Assembly (NCBI GenBank): GCA_963816315.1
Contig: CAWFJZ010000012.1
Span: 1-64,000, forward strand
DNA: 64,000 nt
DNA from: CADEEN01 sp963816315
GTDB lineage: Bacteria; Pseudomonadota; Gammaproteobacteria; Burkholderiales; Burkholderiaceae_C
Direction: 5' to 3'
Below are positions 43,671 to 52,054 of the stretch, in pieces. Below the pieces are notes generated by a model. That model saw only the letters and a program-made list of their open reading frames with translations. It searched no databases and was not told the origin of the DNA. A program made the position numbers and the translations under genes. The stretch's first letter is position 1. Every line of letters begins with the position of its first letter.

Positions 43671-43779
43671 GTGTGCGCACACAACTAGCCTAGAGGATGT
43701 GCCCCAATTTTGGGCACATGGGTTGAGGTTTTTTGCCGGCTCACGTATCATTGCGGATTGATTTATTCGGGTTAACCCG
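43671..43779 (+). promoter_or_regulatory. Promoter with three palindromes ahead of the RNase gene
   Basis: A sigma70-like promoter is visible: TTGAGG (43723-43728), 17 bases, TATCAT (43746-43751). Around it are a perfect 12-base palindrome GTGTGCGCACAC (43671-43682), an inverted repeat ATGTGCCC/GGGCACAT (43697-43704 and 43712-43719) and a perfect 12-base palindrome CGGGTTAACCCG (43768-43779) overlapping the GTG start. The inverted repeat could also act as a maeB terminator with the T6 run at 43729. The palindromes look like operator sites, but no regulator is known. Confidence 0.55.
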
Positions 43780-44186
43780 TGTCTTCCGCCATCTGCCACC
43801 GTCACGCAAACCCCGCCCGAAAGTTTGGGCTCGCTCTGCTATTGGGCGTTGCGTTCATCGGCGGTTCCGCCCAAGCGCGCGGTGTGGCCACGGACGTGGG
43901 CACTGTCGCCTTGGCGCAGTTGCCCGAGCAGGCGCGACAGACGGAACAACTGATTCGCAGCGGCGGCCCGTTCCCGTATTCGAAAGACGGCACCGTCTTC
44001 GGCAATCGCGAGCGCCTGCTGCCGCGCGAGAGACGCGGCTACTACCGCGAGTACACGGTGAAGACGCCGGGCTCGCGTGACCGCGGTGCGCGCCGGATCA
44101 TCTGCGGCGGCGAAAAGCCAGCCGCGCCCGAGGCTTGTTATTACACGGCCGACCACTACGCGAGCTTCAAACGCATCGTGCAGTGA
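43779..44186 (+). CDS. Secreted guanyl-specific ribonuclease (RNase Sa/barnase-like)
   Basis: The product is 135 residues from GTG 43779. A signal peptide (about 14-34, KFGLALLLGVAFIGGSAQA) precedes the microbial RNase domain. The active-site order is intact: Glu in GYYREYTVKTPG, Arg in DRGARRIICGG and His in YYTADHYASF. GGPFPYSKDGTVFGNRE also matches the family. It cuts RNA after G outside the cytoplasm. A barstar-like gene follows 58 bases later and would protect the cell. The start codon is the least certain point, because no clear ribosome site is seen. Confidence 0.88.
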   Translation: MSSAICHRHANPARKFGLALLLGVAFIGGSAQARGVATDVGTVALAQLPEQARQTEQLIRSGGPFPYSKDGTVFGNRERLLPRERRGYYREYTVKTPGSRDRGARRIICGGEKPAAPEACYYTADHYASFKRIVQ

Positions 44187-44244
44187 CCGGCCCCCACGAG
44201 AGTTTTATTTTGGGTTTTCTTTTTGACCTTGGAGGAACGTGACC

Positions 44245-44640
44245 ATGCAGTTGCAGACCGTCCGTCCGAACATCGTGCAATCGATCCGCGCCTACACGGT
44301 GGCGGAATTGATGGAGGCCGCGCAGCAGGCGGGCCAGCACTTCTTGTACGCGAACGTGGCCAACGCTCAATCGAAGCAGGAGGTGCTCGACAGCATCGCC
44401 GAAGCCTTCACTTTTCCAGTGCACTTCGGCAAGAACCTCGATGCGCTGTTCGACTGCATGACCGATCTGGTCAACCGCAGCGGCCAGCAGCCGGGCTTCG
44501 TCGTCGTGCTCGAGCAGTTGCCCGACAACCCACGCTTCGACCGCGAGACCCGCGAGCAACTGCTCGACGTGTTCCGCGACGCGGCTGACTTCTGGGCGGA
44601 ACGAAAAGTACCGTTCAGATGTTTTTATTCTTTTCGGTAG
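44245..44640 (+). CDS. Barstar-family ribonuclease inhibitor
   Basis: The product is 131 residues from ATG 44245 with GGAGGA eight bases upstream. It contains the barstar pattern of strand-helix-strand with the inhibitor loop (FLYANVANAQSKQEVLDSIAEAF, FPVHFGKNLDALFDCMTDL) and an acidic helix. It binds and blocks the RNase encoded just upstream. A hairpin terminator lies on the stop codon (44640-44674). Confidence 0.92.
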   Translation: MQLQTVRPNIVQSIRAYTVAELMEAAQQAGQHFLYANVANAQSKQEVLDSIAEAFTFPVHFGKNLDALFDCMTDLVNRSGQQPGFVVVLEQLPDNPRFDRETREQLLDVFRDAADFWAERKVPFRCFYSFR

Positions 44641-44674
44641 CCCGCTCCCAAGAAATCGGGTCATGGGAGCGGGC
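44640..44674 (+). terminator. Hairpin at the barstar stop
   Basis: An 11-bp perfect stem GCCCGCTCCCA/TGGGAGCGGGC with a 13-base loop begins on the last base of the barstar stop codon. No T run follows, so it may end transcription with Rho or only protect the 3' end. Confidence 0.65.
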
Positions 44675-44855
44675 GGCAGAGGTGGCCCCCACGAGCAGCA
44701 CCAGCAACGAGGCCGGTGTGACAAAGAAAGCGTCGAAGGCGGCGGCAGCCGCCGCCTCGGCGAGCGCGAACTTCGGCATGAACATGCCGCTGATGAGCAG
44801 CGCGTTCGACACATCGATGTGGTTGAACGCGGCGTAAGCGTTTGCGCGACAGCCG

Positions 44856-44883
44856 ACAAAGGGCGACTTCGGTCGCCCTTTGT
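44856..44883. terminator. Bidirectional TTCG-loop terminator
   Basis: A 12-bp perfect stem ACAAAGGGCGAC/GTCGCCCTTTGT is closed by a TTCG tetraloop. It lies 10 bases before the end of the convergent GNAT gene. The stem carries A-rich and T-rich ends, so it can act on both strands. The 180 bases before it (44675-44855) hold only a short doubtful open frame ending at TAA 44835-44837. Confidence 0.85.
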
Positions 44884-44892
44884 GTTTGCGCA

Positions 44893-45390
44893 CTATCCCA
44901 AGCTCGCCTTCAGGTAATGCGCGCCCGGTATCGGGTTGAAGTAGTACGGCGCGATCTCCTCGAAGCCGAGGCTGGCGTACAGGCCGCGCGCGGCCTCCAT
45001 GTCGTCGAGCGTGTCGAGCAGCAGGGTCGAGTAGCCGGCCTGCAGACCGCGGTCCATCAACGCCTGGGCAAGCAGGCGGCCGAGGCCGAAGCGGCGAAAG
45101 GCAGGCCGCACGTACAGGCGCTTCATCTCGCAGGCGTTCGGATAGTCCACGTCGGTCACCGGACGTAGGGCGCCGCAGGCCGCGACTTCGCCGTCCACGG
45201 TGGCCAGCAGCAGCGCGCCGCGGGGCACGATGTACTCGCCCGGCAGGTCCGCCAACTCGGCGTCGAAGTTCTGGAAGCACAGATCGACGCCGAGCTGCGC
45301 GGCGTACTCGCGCAAGATCCGGCGCGTGGCGTCGAGCAGCTCCGGCGTTGCCGGAGTCAGCAGTTCGATGACGGGCGTGTCGGTGGTCAT
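44893..45390 (-). CDS. GNAT-family N-acetyltransferase
   Basis: The product is 165 residues from ATG 45390, which overlaps the cytochrome b561 stop (ATGA). GNAT motifs are visible: CEMKRLYVRPAFRRFGLGRLLAQALMDRG (motif A, acetyl-CoA pyrophosphate loop R-RFGLG) and YSTLLLDTLDDMEAARGLYASLGFEEI (motif B). The substrate is unknown. Co-translation with a membrane cytochrome is unusual and may only reflect operon packing. Confidence 0.88.
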   Translation of the reverse strand: MTTDTPVIELLTPATPELLDATRRILREYAAQLGVDLCFQNFDAELADLPGEYIVPRGALLLATVDGEVAACGALRPVTDVDYPNACEMKRLYVRPAFRRFGLGRLLAQALMDRGLQAGYSTLLLDTLDDMEAARGLYASLGFEEIAPYYFNPIPGAHYLKASLG

Positions 45391-46076
45391 CCGCCGAGCT
45401 CGGCGATCCACCAAGAGACGCCCAACGCGAGCGCGATCAGCACCGCAGCCAGCACGCGCTGCGCCACGCCGTCGGCCGAGGCCGGTGTGCCCGGCGGCAA
45501 GGGCTTGTCGCCATGCCACATCGGCTCGATGAGGTTGCGCTGCTTCTTGAACAGGTAGAACAGCACGGCAGCGATGTGCAGCACGACAAGCGTGATGATC
45601 AGGTACTGGCCAAACGACTTGTGCCAACCGGTCGCTTTGAGCGCGAGCGCGGTCTCGACAAAGCGGTTCAATGGCCCGGTCGTCGCCACCTCGTCATCGG
45701 CCACGAGCCCGGTGGCGACCTGAACGATCAGCACCAGCAACAGTGCGAACACCGACAAGGCACCGAGCGGGCTGTGGCCGATGTCGAAGCGCCCGCCCGG
45801 GCCGCGGTCGCCGCGCACATAAGCCGCGACGCTCGACGGCGGATAGATGAACGCGGCGAAGCGCGACCAGCGGCCGCCGACAAAGCCCCAGGCCACGCGA
45901 AAGGCCAGCAGCGCCAATGCCAGCAAGCCGAGGCGCATGTGCCAGATCAGCGCGCTGTCGCCGATCTTGCCCGTGATCACCGAGCCGGTCACCGTGGCGG
46001 CGAGCAACCAGTGGAAGACGCGTGTGGGCAAGTCCCACACGCGCACGGGGTGCGCCCCCGGGTCGAGTTCTTTCAT
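45387..46076 (-). CDS. Cytochrome b561-type membrane protein
   Basis: The product is 229 residues with four or five membrane helices. Heme-ligand His candidates are in RVFHWLLAATVTGSVITG, ALIWHMRLGLLALALLAFRVAWG, and in WHKSFGQYLIITLVVLHIAAVLFY. This is the bacterial b561 pattern (VRVWDLPTRVFHW start). It probably exchanges electrons between quinol and a periplasmic partner. Cytochrome c' is encoded divergently 174 bases away, a common pairing. Confidence 0.9.
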   Translation of the reverse strand: MKELDPGAHPVRVWDLPTRVFHWLLAATVTGSVITGKIGDSALIWHMRLGLLALALLAFRVAWGFVGGRWSRFAAFIYPPSSVAAYVRGDRGPGGRFDIGHSPLGALSVFALLLVLIVQVATGLVADDEVATTGPLNRFVETALALKATGWHKSFGQYLIITLVVLHIAAVLFYLFKKQRNLIEPMWHGDKPLPPGTPASADGVAQRVLAAVLIALALGVSWWIAELGG

Positions 46077-46250
46077 GCGTTCAGACTCAGCCGATGACGA
46101 CGAAAGATAACCGGCGCCAGCGCGCTTGCCAACTGGCGCACTCGGGCATACCCGCGGCGGTGCAAGGGGCCGGCGCGGTGCTGCGTACACTGGCTGCGCG
46201 TGCCCTGATGGGGGACGCACGATCCACCCACCAGCCCTGGAGAATTGCGC

Positions 46251-46727
46251 ATGCAGTCGTTGTCGTTGCCGAAGTTTTGCCCGAGCCTGGCCGTGGCCGC
46301 GCTCGCACTCGTCACCGCGTTGCCGGCGTCGGCGCAGTTCCAGAAGCCCGAACAGGCCATCAAGTACCGCCAGAGCGTGATGACGCTGCAAGGTGCGCAT
46401 ATGGGCCGCATCGGCGCCATGACGTCGGGCCGAGTACCTTTCGACGCTGCCGCCGTGCAGACCAACGCCGAAATCGTCGGCACCGTGTCCAAGCTGCCGT
46501 TCACCGCGTTCGGCGAGGGCACCGACAAGGGCGCACCGACGCGCGCCAAGCCTGAGATCTGGACCAATCGCACCGACTTCGAAGCCAAGGCCAAGGCGTT
46601 CCAGGACGAGGTGGTCAAACTGCAGGCCGCCGCCAAGACGGGCAACCAGGATCAGATCAAGGCCGCGTTCGGCACGGTGGGCGACGCCTGCAAGGGCTGT
46701 CACGACAAGTACCAGAAAGAGCAGTAG
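46251..46727 (+). CDS. Cytochrome c'
   Basis: The product is 158 residues with a signal peptide (about 1-31, ending ASAQ). The mature four-helix-bundle protein ends with the single heme site CKGCH near the C-terminus (GDACKGCHDKYQKEQ), the hallmark of cytochrome c'. QAIKYRQSVMTLQGAHMGRIGAM fits helix 1. GGAG precedes ATG 46251. Family members bind NO and limit nitrosative stress. It is divergent from cytochrome b561. Confidence 0.93.
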   Translation: MQSLSLPKFCPSLAVAALALVTALPASAQFQKPEQAIKYRQSVMTLQGAHMGRIGAMTSGRVPFDAAAVQTNAEIVGTVSKLPFTAFGEGTDKGAPTRAKPEIWTNRTDFEAKAKAFQDEVVKLQAAAKTGNQDQIKAAFGTVGDACKGCHDKYQKEQ

Positions 46728-46740
46728 CCGAGCGGCGTGC

Positions 46741-47448
46741 TCAGCCGGCAAAGCCGAGCACGACCCTCCGGGTCATCGCACTCTTCTTCTCAATCTTCGT
46801 GACGACGACGTTGCCGATCTCGCGCGTGTTGCTCACATGCGTGCCGCCGCAGGGCTGCAGATCGACGCCGTCAATCTCGATCACGCGCACGCGCCCCAAG
46901 CCGCGCGGCGGCTGGACGCTCATGCTGCGCACGAGACCGGGGTTGGCGTCGAGTTCGGCTTCGCTGATCCAGCGATGGCCAACCGGATGCGCTTCGGCGA
47001 CCAGGCGTGCGATGCCCGCCGTCAGCGCGTCCTTGTCGAGCGGCTCGCTCATGTGGAAGTCCAGCCGCGCGTAGCCGGCGGTGATCGAGCAGCCGTCCAC
47101 CGGGTGCGGCACCAGCGCGCACAGCAGGTGCGTCGCCGTGTGAAAGCGGCGGTGCGCATTGCGGCGCGCGACGTCGATCTGCGCGACGACCACATCGCCA
47201 ACGTCGAGCGCTGCGTCGGGTGCCAGCACATGCAGCACGCCTCCCGAATGCTCCTTGCTCTTGCGCGTGTCTGTCACGGCGAACGCGCGGCCGTCGGCCA
47301 GGCGCAGCACACCGGTATCGCCGGCCTGGCCGCCGCCCAGCGGATAGAACACCGTGCGGTCGAGGATGACGCCGCCTTCGCAGAGTGCGATCACGCGCGC
47401 ATCGCATTGCGCGAGCGTTGCGTCTTCGCGGAACAGTTCGTCGGTCAT
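46741..47448 (-). CDS. AlaX-type alanyl-tRNA editing protein
   Basis: The product is 235 residues. The editing domain includes DRTVFYPLGGGQAGDTG, the zinc motif RRFHTATHLLCAL (two His), DFHMSEPLDKDAL and the second zinc motif PCGGTHVSNTREIG. It hydrolyses Ser or Gly mischarged on tRNA-Ala, or related free substrates. It is the last gene of a six-gene operon, overlapping the threonine dehydratase by four bases. Its place with serine/threonine catabolism is suggestive. Confidence 0.92.
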   Translation of the reverse strand: MTDELFREDATLAQCDARVIALCEGGVILDRTVFYPLGGGQAGDTGVLRLADGRAFAVTDTRKSKEHSGGVLHVLAPDAALDVGDVVVAQIDVARRNAHRRFHTATHLLCALVPHPVDGCSITAGYARLDFHMSEPLDKDALTAGIARLVAEAHPVGHRWISEAELDANPGLVRSMSVQPPRGLGRVRVIEIDGVDLQPCGGTHVSNTREIGNVVVTKIEKKSAMTRRVVLGFAG

Positions 47449-48401
47449 CCGGCCAGCACCCGCGCGAAGACGTCGCGATCGACGTTGCCGCCGCACAGCG
47501 TGACGCCGATGCGCTGGCCGCGCCAGCGCTCGCGCTGCTGCATCGCCGCAGCCAGTGACGCCGCGCCGGCGCCTTCGGCGACGTTGTGCGTGGAGGTGTA
47601 GAGCAATCGCATAGCGGCGGCCACTTCGTCGTCCGTCACCGCGATCACGTCATCGACTTCACGCCGGATCACGTCCAGAGCCGCTGCGTCGGGCACGCGG
47701 CAGGCCATGCCGTCGGCCAGTTGCGTCGTCACCGGCGCTTCGACCGCGCGGCCAGCGCGAAACGAATCGAGGTACGCCGTCGCATGCGCCGAGACCACGC
47801 CGACGATGCGCGTGGCCACGCCGCTGATCGATCTGGCCATCGCGCAGGCGCTGATGCCCGAGCCCTGGCCGATCGGCACGAAGACGACGTCGGGCTGCAC
47901 GGCGCGGAAGAACTCCAGCCAGTAGGTCGCCACGCCGAGCACCAGATCGCGGTGGAACGACGGCACGAAGTGCAGCGCGTGCTGGCTGGCCAGCGCGGCC
48001 GCGTGCTCGCGCGCCGCCTGAAAGTCGTCGCCGTGCTCGATGAGTTCGGCGCCGAGCGCGCGCATCGCCACGTTCTTCTCCACCGAGTTGCCATGCGGCA
48101 CGACGATCGTCGCCGCCAGGCCATGCCGGCGCGCCGCAAACGCGATCGACTGGCCGTGGTTGCCGCGCGTGGCGCTGATCACTCCGCGCACCTGCGGCTC
48201 GCGCTCGCGCAGCGCTTTCATGTACACGAGGCCACCGCGCACTTTGAAAGCACCGAGCGGCGTGTGGTTCTCGTGCTTGACCCAGACCTCGGCGCCGAGC
48301 GCTTGCGCGAGCAGCGGCCAGGCATATTGCGGTGTGGCCGGCATCGCGGCATAGACCGTGCGCTGCACTGTCTCGAATTCGGCGGCGGTGGGGGCTTGCA
48401 T
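47445..48401 (-). CDS. Threonine/serine dehydratase (PLP fold type II)
   Basis: The product is 318 residues. The PLP lysine is in ENHTPLGAFKVRGGL, the substrate loop is SATRGNHGQSIAFAA, the phosphate-binding glycine loop appears as PIGQGSGISA, and the end has TLCGGNVDRD. It would turn threonine to 2-oxobutyrate or act on a related hydroxyamino acid. There is no ACT domain, so it is a catabolic-type enzyme. It overlaps alaX by four bases and follows the VOC gene by two. Confidence 0.9.
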   Translation of the reverse strand: MQAPTAAEFETVQRTVYAAMPATPQYAWPLLAQALGAEVWVKHENHTPLGAFKVRGGLVYMKALREREPQVRGVISATRGNHGQSIAFAARRHGLAATIVVPHGNSVEKNVAMRALGAELIEHGDDFQAAREHAAALASQHALHFVPSFHRDLVLGVATYWLEFFRAVQPDVVFVPIGQGSGISACAMARSISGVATRIVGVVSAHATAYLDSFRAGRAVEAPVTTQLADGMACRVPDAAALDVIRREVDDVIAVTDDEVAAAMRLLYTSTHNVAEGAGAASLAAAMQQRERWRGQRIGVTLCGGNVDRDVFARVLAG

Positions 48402-48403
48402 GG

Positions 48404-49042
48404 TCAGGACGAACTGAGTTTGACGGCGCCTCGCGGCGTGTCCAGATGCGCTTCGAGCGCGGGGCCGGGCGTGTCGGCGACGGCGAGTTGCGAAGTGTCG
48501 AGCATCGAGCGCGGCACGCCGCGCAAGGTCAGGGAATGCAAGACGACGCCCGACGGCGGCATCGATGCCGCCGGGTGACGGCCGCCCCACTCGATCGGTG
48601 TCGGCAGGGCGCCACCGCAGAGCACCGCGCCGTCATCGCGCACGGCGATGCGCCAACGCAGCAGCCCCGACGGCGTCTCGCGCGACGCCGTCAGCGCCGG
48701 CCCGGCGGCGAAGCCCGCGCCGCCCCACGCGGCGAGCGTGTCGTCGAGCGAGGTCGTGCGTGCAACGAAGGTCACCAGCCGCGGCCCGTTCGACAAATCG
48801 AGGGTGTCCATGCCGAACCAACGCGTGCGGCCGGGCGGCGGCGCGTCGGGATCGATGGCGATGATCTCGAAGAACGCGTTCGGGAATGCGTCGCTGCCGA
48901 TGTTGAACAGCCGGTTGTGCGTGCTCATCAGCGGATGCTTGCCGCCGGGCCCCGGCGTGATGCCGAGCGTCGCCTCGCACCACTGCACGCCGTCGCCCAG
49001 CGTGCGCGCGGCGACGACGAGATGATCGAGCTGAAGGCTCAC
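48404..49042 (-). CDS. VOC/glyoxalase-like domain protein
   Basis: The product is 212 residues from GTG 49042, overlapping the phzF stop by four bases. The N-terminus (LQLDHLVVAARTLGDGVQWCEATLG, HNRLFNIGSDAFPNAFFEIIAID) matches the glyoxalase-like domain family, with a His and a Glu placed as metal ligands. Enzymatic activity is unknown. It is part of the amino-acid operon. Confidence 0.8.
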   Translation of the reverse strand: MSLQLDHLVVAARTLGDGVQWCEATLGITPGPGGKHPLMSTHNRLFNIGSDAFPNAFFEIIAIDPDAPPPGRTRWFGMDTLDLSNGPRLVTFVARTTSLDDTLAAWGGAGFAAGPALTASRETPSGLLRWRIAVRDDGAVLCGGALPTPIEWGGRHPAASMPPSGVVLHSLTLRGVPRSMLDTSQLAVADTPGPALEAHLDTPRGAVKLSSS

Positions 49043-49873
49043 AGCTCCACGCTGCCGTCGATCACGGTCACGCTGTGGCCGCCGATCCAGATGTCGGTCC
49101 CTTCCTGCTGCACGAAGACGCGGCCGGCGCGGCCGATCGCAGTGCCTTGCGCGGCAACGTAGCTCGCCGGCGCCAAGCCGTCGCCGATCAGCCATTGCGC
49201 CAGGGCAGCGTTCAGGCTGCCGGTGACCGGGTCTTCGGCGATGCCGTTGTTGCCGCTGAAAAACGCGCGGACTTCGAACTGCGTGTCGCTGCCTGCGGCC
49301 TGCGGGCCGACGACGCCGACTTCCCAACCATTCAATACCGCGCTGTCGGGCTTCAACGCCAGCACCTGCTCGGCCGAGCGCAGCATCACGCCGCGCCAGG
49401 GCGGGCCGTTCTGGCACCACGCATGCGCTGCGATGTCGGCACGTGCGATGCCCAGGCCGCGCGCGATGCGCGACACATCGGCCTCGTCGAGCGGGCCGCT
49501 CCTGATGCGCGGCGGCGCGGCGAAGGCCAGACGTTGCCCGTCGCGGCGAATGCGCACCAGGCCGACGCCGCATTGCTGCACGATCAGCTCGCCCTTCGGT
49601 CGGCCGCCCGCTTGCAGCCACGCATGGCAACTGCCGAGCGTCGGGTGGCCGGCAAACGGCAGCTCGCGGCCGGGGCAGAAGATGCGCACGGCGTAGTCGG
49701 CATCGGCATGCGTCGGCGGCGCGAGAAAAGTCGCTTCCGACAGATTTGTCCAGTCGGTGAAGCGCTGCATCGTCGCGCGTGTCAAGGCCGCTGCCGTCGT
49801 GCACCACCGCCAACGGATTGCCTCTGAGCGCGCTGTCGGTGAAGACATCGACTTGTTTGAACGCACGCTTCAT
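49039..49873 (-). CDS. PhzF-family isomerase, one frameshift
   Basis: The start is ATG 49873, overlapping the aminotransferase stop. The first frame gives MKRAFKQVDVFTDSALRGNP and then AVVHDGSGLDT. At about 49777 the frame shifts by one base and continues ATMQRFTDWTNLSEATFLAPP to the stop at 49039. One extra base in CGCGCG explains it. PhzF features are VRIFCPGRELPFAGHPTLGSCHAW, AFFSGNNGIAEDPVTGSLNAAL and the catalytic-type Glu in LSEATF. The restored length is about 277 residues. The substrate in this operon is unknown. Confidence 0.87.
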
Positions 49874-51054
49874 GCAGCCGCCTTCAACACGCGCGCCAGC
49901 GCGGCCACGCCGGCTTCGATCTTCTCCGGCGGCGACGTGACGAACGATAGGCGCAGCGTGTTCCTGCGCGGCGCGTTGGCATAAAACGCTGCGCCGGGCA
50001 CATAGGCCATCCCCGCCTCGACCGCCTTGGGCAGCAGTGCGACGGCGTCGATGTGCTCGGGCAACTCGATCCAGAAGAACATGCCGCCCACCGGCGTCAC
50101 CCACCGCGCCATGCTGCCGAGGTGTTTGGCCAGCGAGCTCTGCATCGCATCGCGGTGCTGCTTGTAGCGCGCGCGGATCGCCGGCACATGCGTGTCGAGA
50201 AAGCCGTTGCGAATCACTTCGTGAACGACGCGTTGGTTGAAGATCGGCGTGTGCAGGTCGGCGGCCTGCTTGGCCTGCAGCAGCTTCGGGTACAGCGCCG
50301 GCGGCGCGACGATGTAGCCTAGGCGTAGGCCCGGCGCCAGCACCTTGGAGAACGAGCCGAGGTAGAGCACGCCCTCGGCCCAGCGCGAGGCCAGCGACGG
50401 CGGCGGCGGCGCGTCGAACCAGAGGTCGCCATACGGGTTGTCTTCGAGCAGCGGCAGGCCGGTGGCCCGTGCGGCCGACACCACCGACGCGCGCCGCGCT
50501 TCGGTATAGACATGCCCCGTCGGGTTCTGGAAGTTGGGCAGCAGGTAGGCAAAGCGTGCGTCCTTCGCCGCCGCGGCCAGCGCGTCCGGCAACGGGCCTT
50601 CGTGGTCGGAGTCCACGGCGACGATGTTCGGCTCGTACGGCGTGAACGCCTGCAGCGCGCCGAGGTAGGTCGGCGTCTCGACGAGCACGCGCGCGTCGTT
50701 GTCGATCAGTACCTTGGCGGCGAGGTCGAGGCCTTGCTGCGAACCGGTCGTGATCAGCACCTGATCGGCGGTGACGTTCATGCGCTGGTGTTCGTTCAGG
50801 TGCGCCGCCACCCACTCGCGCAGCGGCGCATAACCTTCGCTGGCCGCGTACTGCAAAGCCTCGCGCGGCGCGTCGCGCAGCACCTTGGTGCAAGCCTCGC
50901 GCATCGCTTCGACCGGAAAGGTGTCGGCCGACGGCAGGCCGCCGGCCAGCGAGACGATGCCCGGCTTCTCGGTGATCTTCAGGATCTCGCGGATGACTGA
51001 CGGGTTCATGCGCTCGGCGCGGCGGGCGAGCGTGAAGGGTGTTTGATCACTCAT
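49870..51054 (-). CDS. PLP-dependent aminotransferase (class I/II, LysN/MocR-like)
   Basis: The product is 394 residues. The PLP lysine lies in YLGSFSKVLAPGLRLGYI, with TTGSQQGLDLAAKVL, LLPNFQNPTGHVY and LPLLEDNPYGDLWF forming the cofactor site. It resembles 2-aminoadipate or aromatic/branched-chain aminotransferases. The start overlaps the EamA stop (ATGA) and its stop overlaps phzF. The substrate is probably the amino acid handled by the operon. Confidence 0.92.
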   Translation of the reverse strand: MSDQTPFTLARRAERMNPSVIREILKITEKPGIVSLAGGLPSADTFPVEAMREACTKVLRDAPREALQYAASEGYAPLREWVAAHLNEHQRMNVTADQVLITTGSQQGLDLAAKVLIDNDARVLVETPTYLGALQAFTPYEPNIVAVDSDHEGPLPDALAAAAKDARFAYLLPNFQNPTGHVYTEARRASVVSAARATGLPLLEDNPYGDLWFDAPPPPSLASRWAEGVLYLGSFSKVLAPGLRLGYIVAPPALYPKLLQAKQAADLHTPIFNQRVVHEVIRNGFLDTHVPAIRARYKQHRDAMQSSLAKHLGSMARWVTPVGGMFFWIELPEHIDAVALLPKAVEAGMAYVPGAAFYANAPRRNTLRLSFVTSPPEKIEAGVAALARVLKAAA

Positions 51055-51977
51055 GCGTGTTCTCCTCGAAGTGAAGCGCGCACCGGCATGCGTTTGCCGA
51101 TGAAGACCACGGCCACGACCGCCAGCGCGAAAAGCACCGCTGTCGCTTCGAGTTTCTCGCCGAGCAGCGGCACGGCGGCCAACAGCGCGAGGAACGGTTG
51201 CAGCAACTGCACCTGACTGACGCGCATCACGCCGCCCAGCACGAGGCCGCGGTACCAGGCGAAGAAGCCGAGCCACATCGAAAACAGCGTCACGTAGGCA
51301 AAACCGCCCCACGACGCGGCACGCACGCTGGCCGCGTTGGCCGGCCAGGTGGCGAGCATCGCCGGCAGCGTGAACGGCAGCGACAGCACCAGCACCCAGC
51401 AGATCACCTGCTCGGCCGGCAGCGCGGCCGAGACGCGTGCACCGGCGACGTAGCCGATCGACGCGCTGGCCACCGACAGCAGCAGCAAGCCGTCGGCCGT
51501 GCTCAATCGGCCCTGGCCTTGCAGCGCGGCAAATGCGATCACGAGCGCGCAGCCGATCACGGCGCAAACCCAGAAGCCGATCGATGCCCGTTGCCGCAAC
51601 ACGAGCGCCGCGGCGACGGCCGTGCCCAGCGGCAATACGCCGGTGACGACGGCGGCGTGCATCGCATCGACCTGGCGCAACGCCAACGCTAGAAACAGCG
51701 GAAATCCGACGACGGTGCCGGCGGCGCAAACAGCAAGCGCCGCCCAATGCGCACGCGCTGGCCGCGCCGCGCCGACCCAGCGCAGATAGACGACCGACAG
51801 CAAGCCGGCCAGCGCTGCGCGGCCTGCCGTCACGAACGCCGGCGGCAGTTGCGGCGCGCTGGCATCGCCGACGGCCAGGCGCGTCATCGGCAGCGTCAAC
51901 GCAAATATCGCGACGCCGAGCAAGCCGAGCGCAAAGCCCCGCGAGGTGTCGCTGTCGTTCAGGGCGGTGGCTGGCAT
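51051..51977 (-). CDS. EamA-family (DMT) transporter
   Basis: The product is 308 residues with about ten membrane helices in two EamA repeats (ALGLLGVAIFALTLPMTRLA ... VVTGVLPLGTAVAAALVLRQ; then GYVAGARVSAAL ... VSQVQLLQPFLALLAAVPLLGE). Such proteins often export amino acids or metabolites. It is the first gene of the operon, opposite a MocR regulator, and an exporter of the operon substrate is the natural inference. Confidence 0.9.
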   Translation of the reverse strand: MPATALNDSDTSRGFALGLLGVAIFALTLPMTRLAVGDASAPQLPPAFVTAGRAALAGLLSVVYLRWVGAARPARAHWAALAVCAAGTVVGFPLFLALALRQVDAMHAAVVTGVLPLGTAVAAALVLRQRASIGFWVCAVIGCALVIAFAALQGQGRLSTADGLLLLSVASASIGYVAGARVSAALPAEQVICWVLVLSLPFTLPAMLATWPANAASVRAASWGGFAYVTLFSMWLGFFAWYRGLVLGGVMRVSQVQLLQPFLALLAAVPLLGEKLEATAVLFALAVVAVVFIGKRMPVRASLRGEHA

Positions 51978-52001
51978 GCGACGAGTCTAGAGGGGCGAAG
52001 C

Positions 52002-52047
52002 AGTACATCGTTAGTACACTTGCGCCCAACCTGATACGCACTGTACT
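52002..52047. promoter_or_regulatory. Putative MocR operator in the divergent promoter
   Basis: The 77-base gap between the EamA operon and the MocR gene contains AGTACA at 52002-52007 and 52013-52018 and the inverted half TGTACT at 52042-52047. Direct repeats plus an inverted copy match the arrangement known for MocR-type regulators. The assignment is inference from position and symmetry. Confidence 0.6.
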
Positions 52048-52054
52048 TCTGGTA

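Noticed and set aside
39851..43684. A 1277-codon minus-strand open frame opposite maeB
   Set aside because: maeB and the sensor kinase explain the region. The frame has no domain-like sequence and no ribosome site.
44615..45280. Minus-strand open frame overlapping barstar and GNAT
   Set aside because: It crosses a bidirectional terminator and is in the wrong frame for GNAT, and no family is visible.
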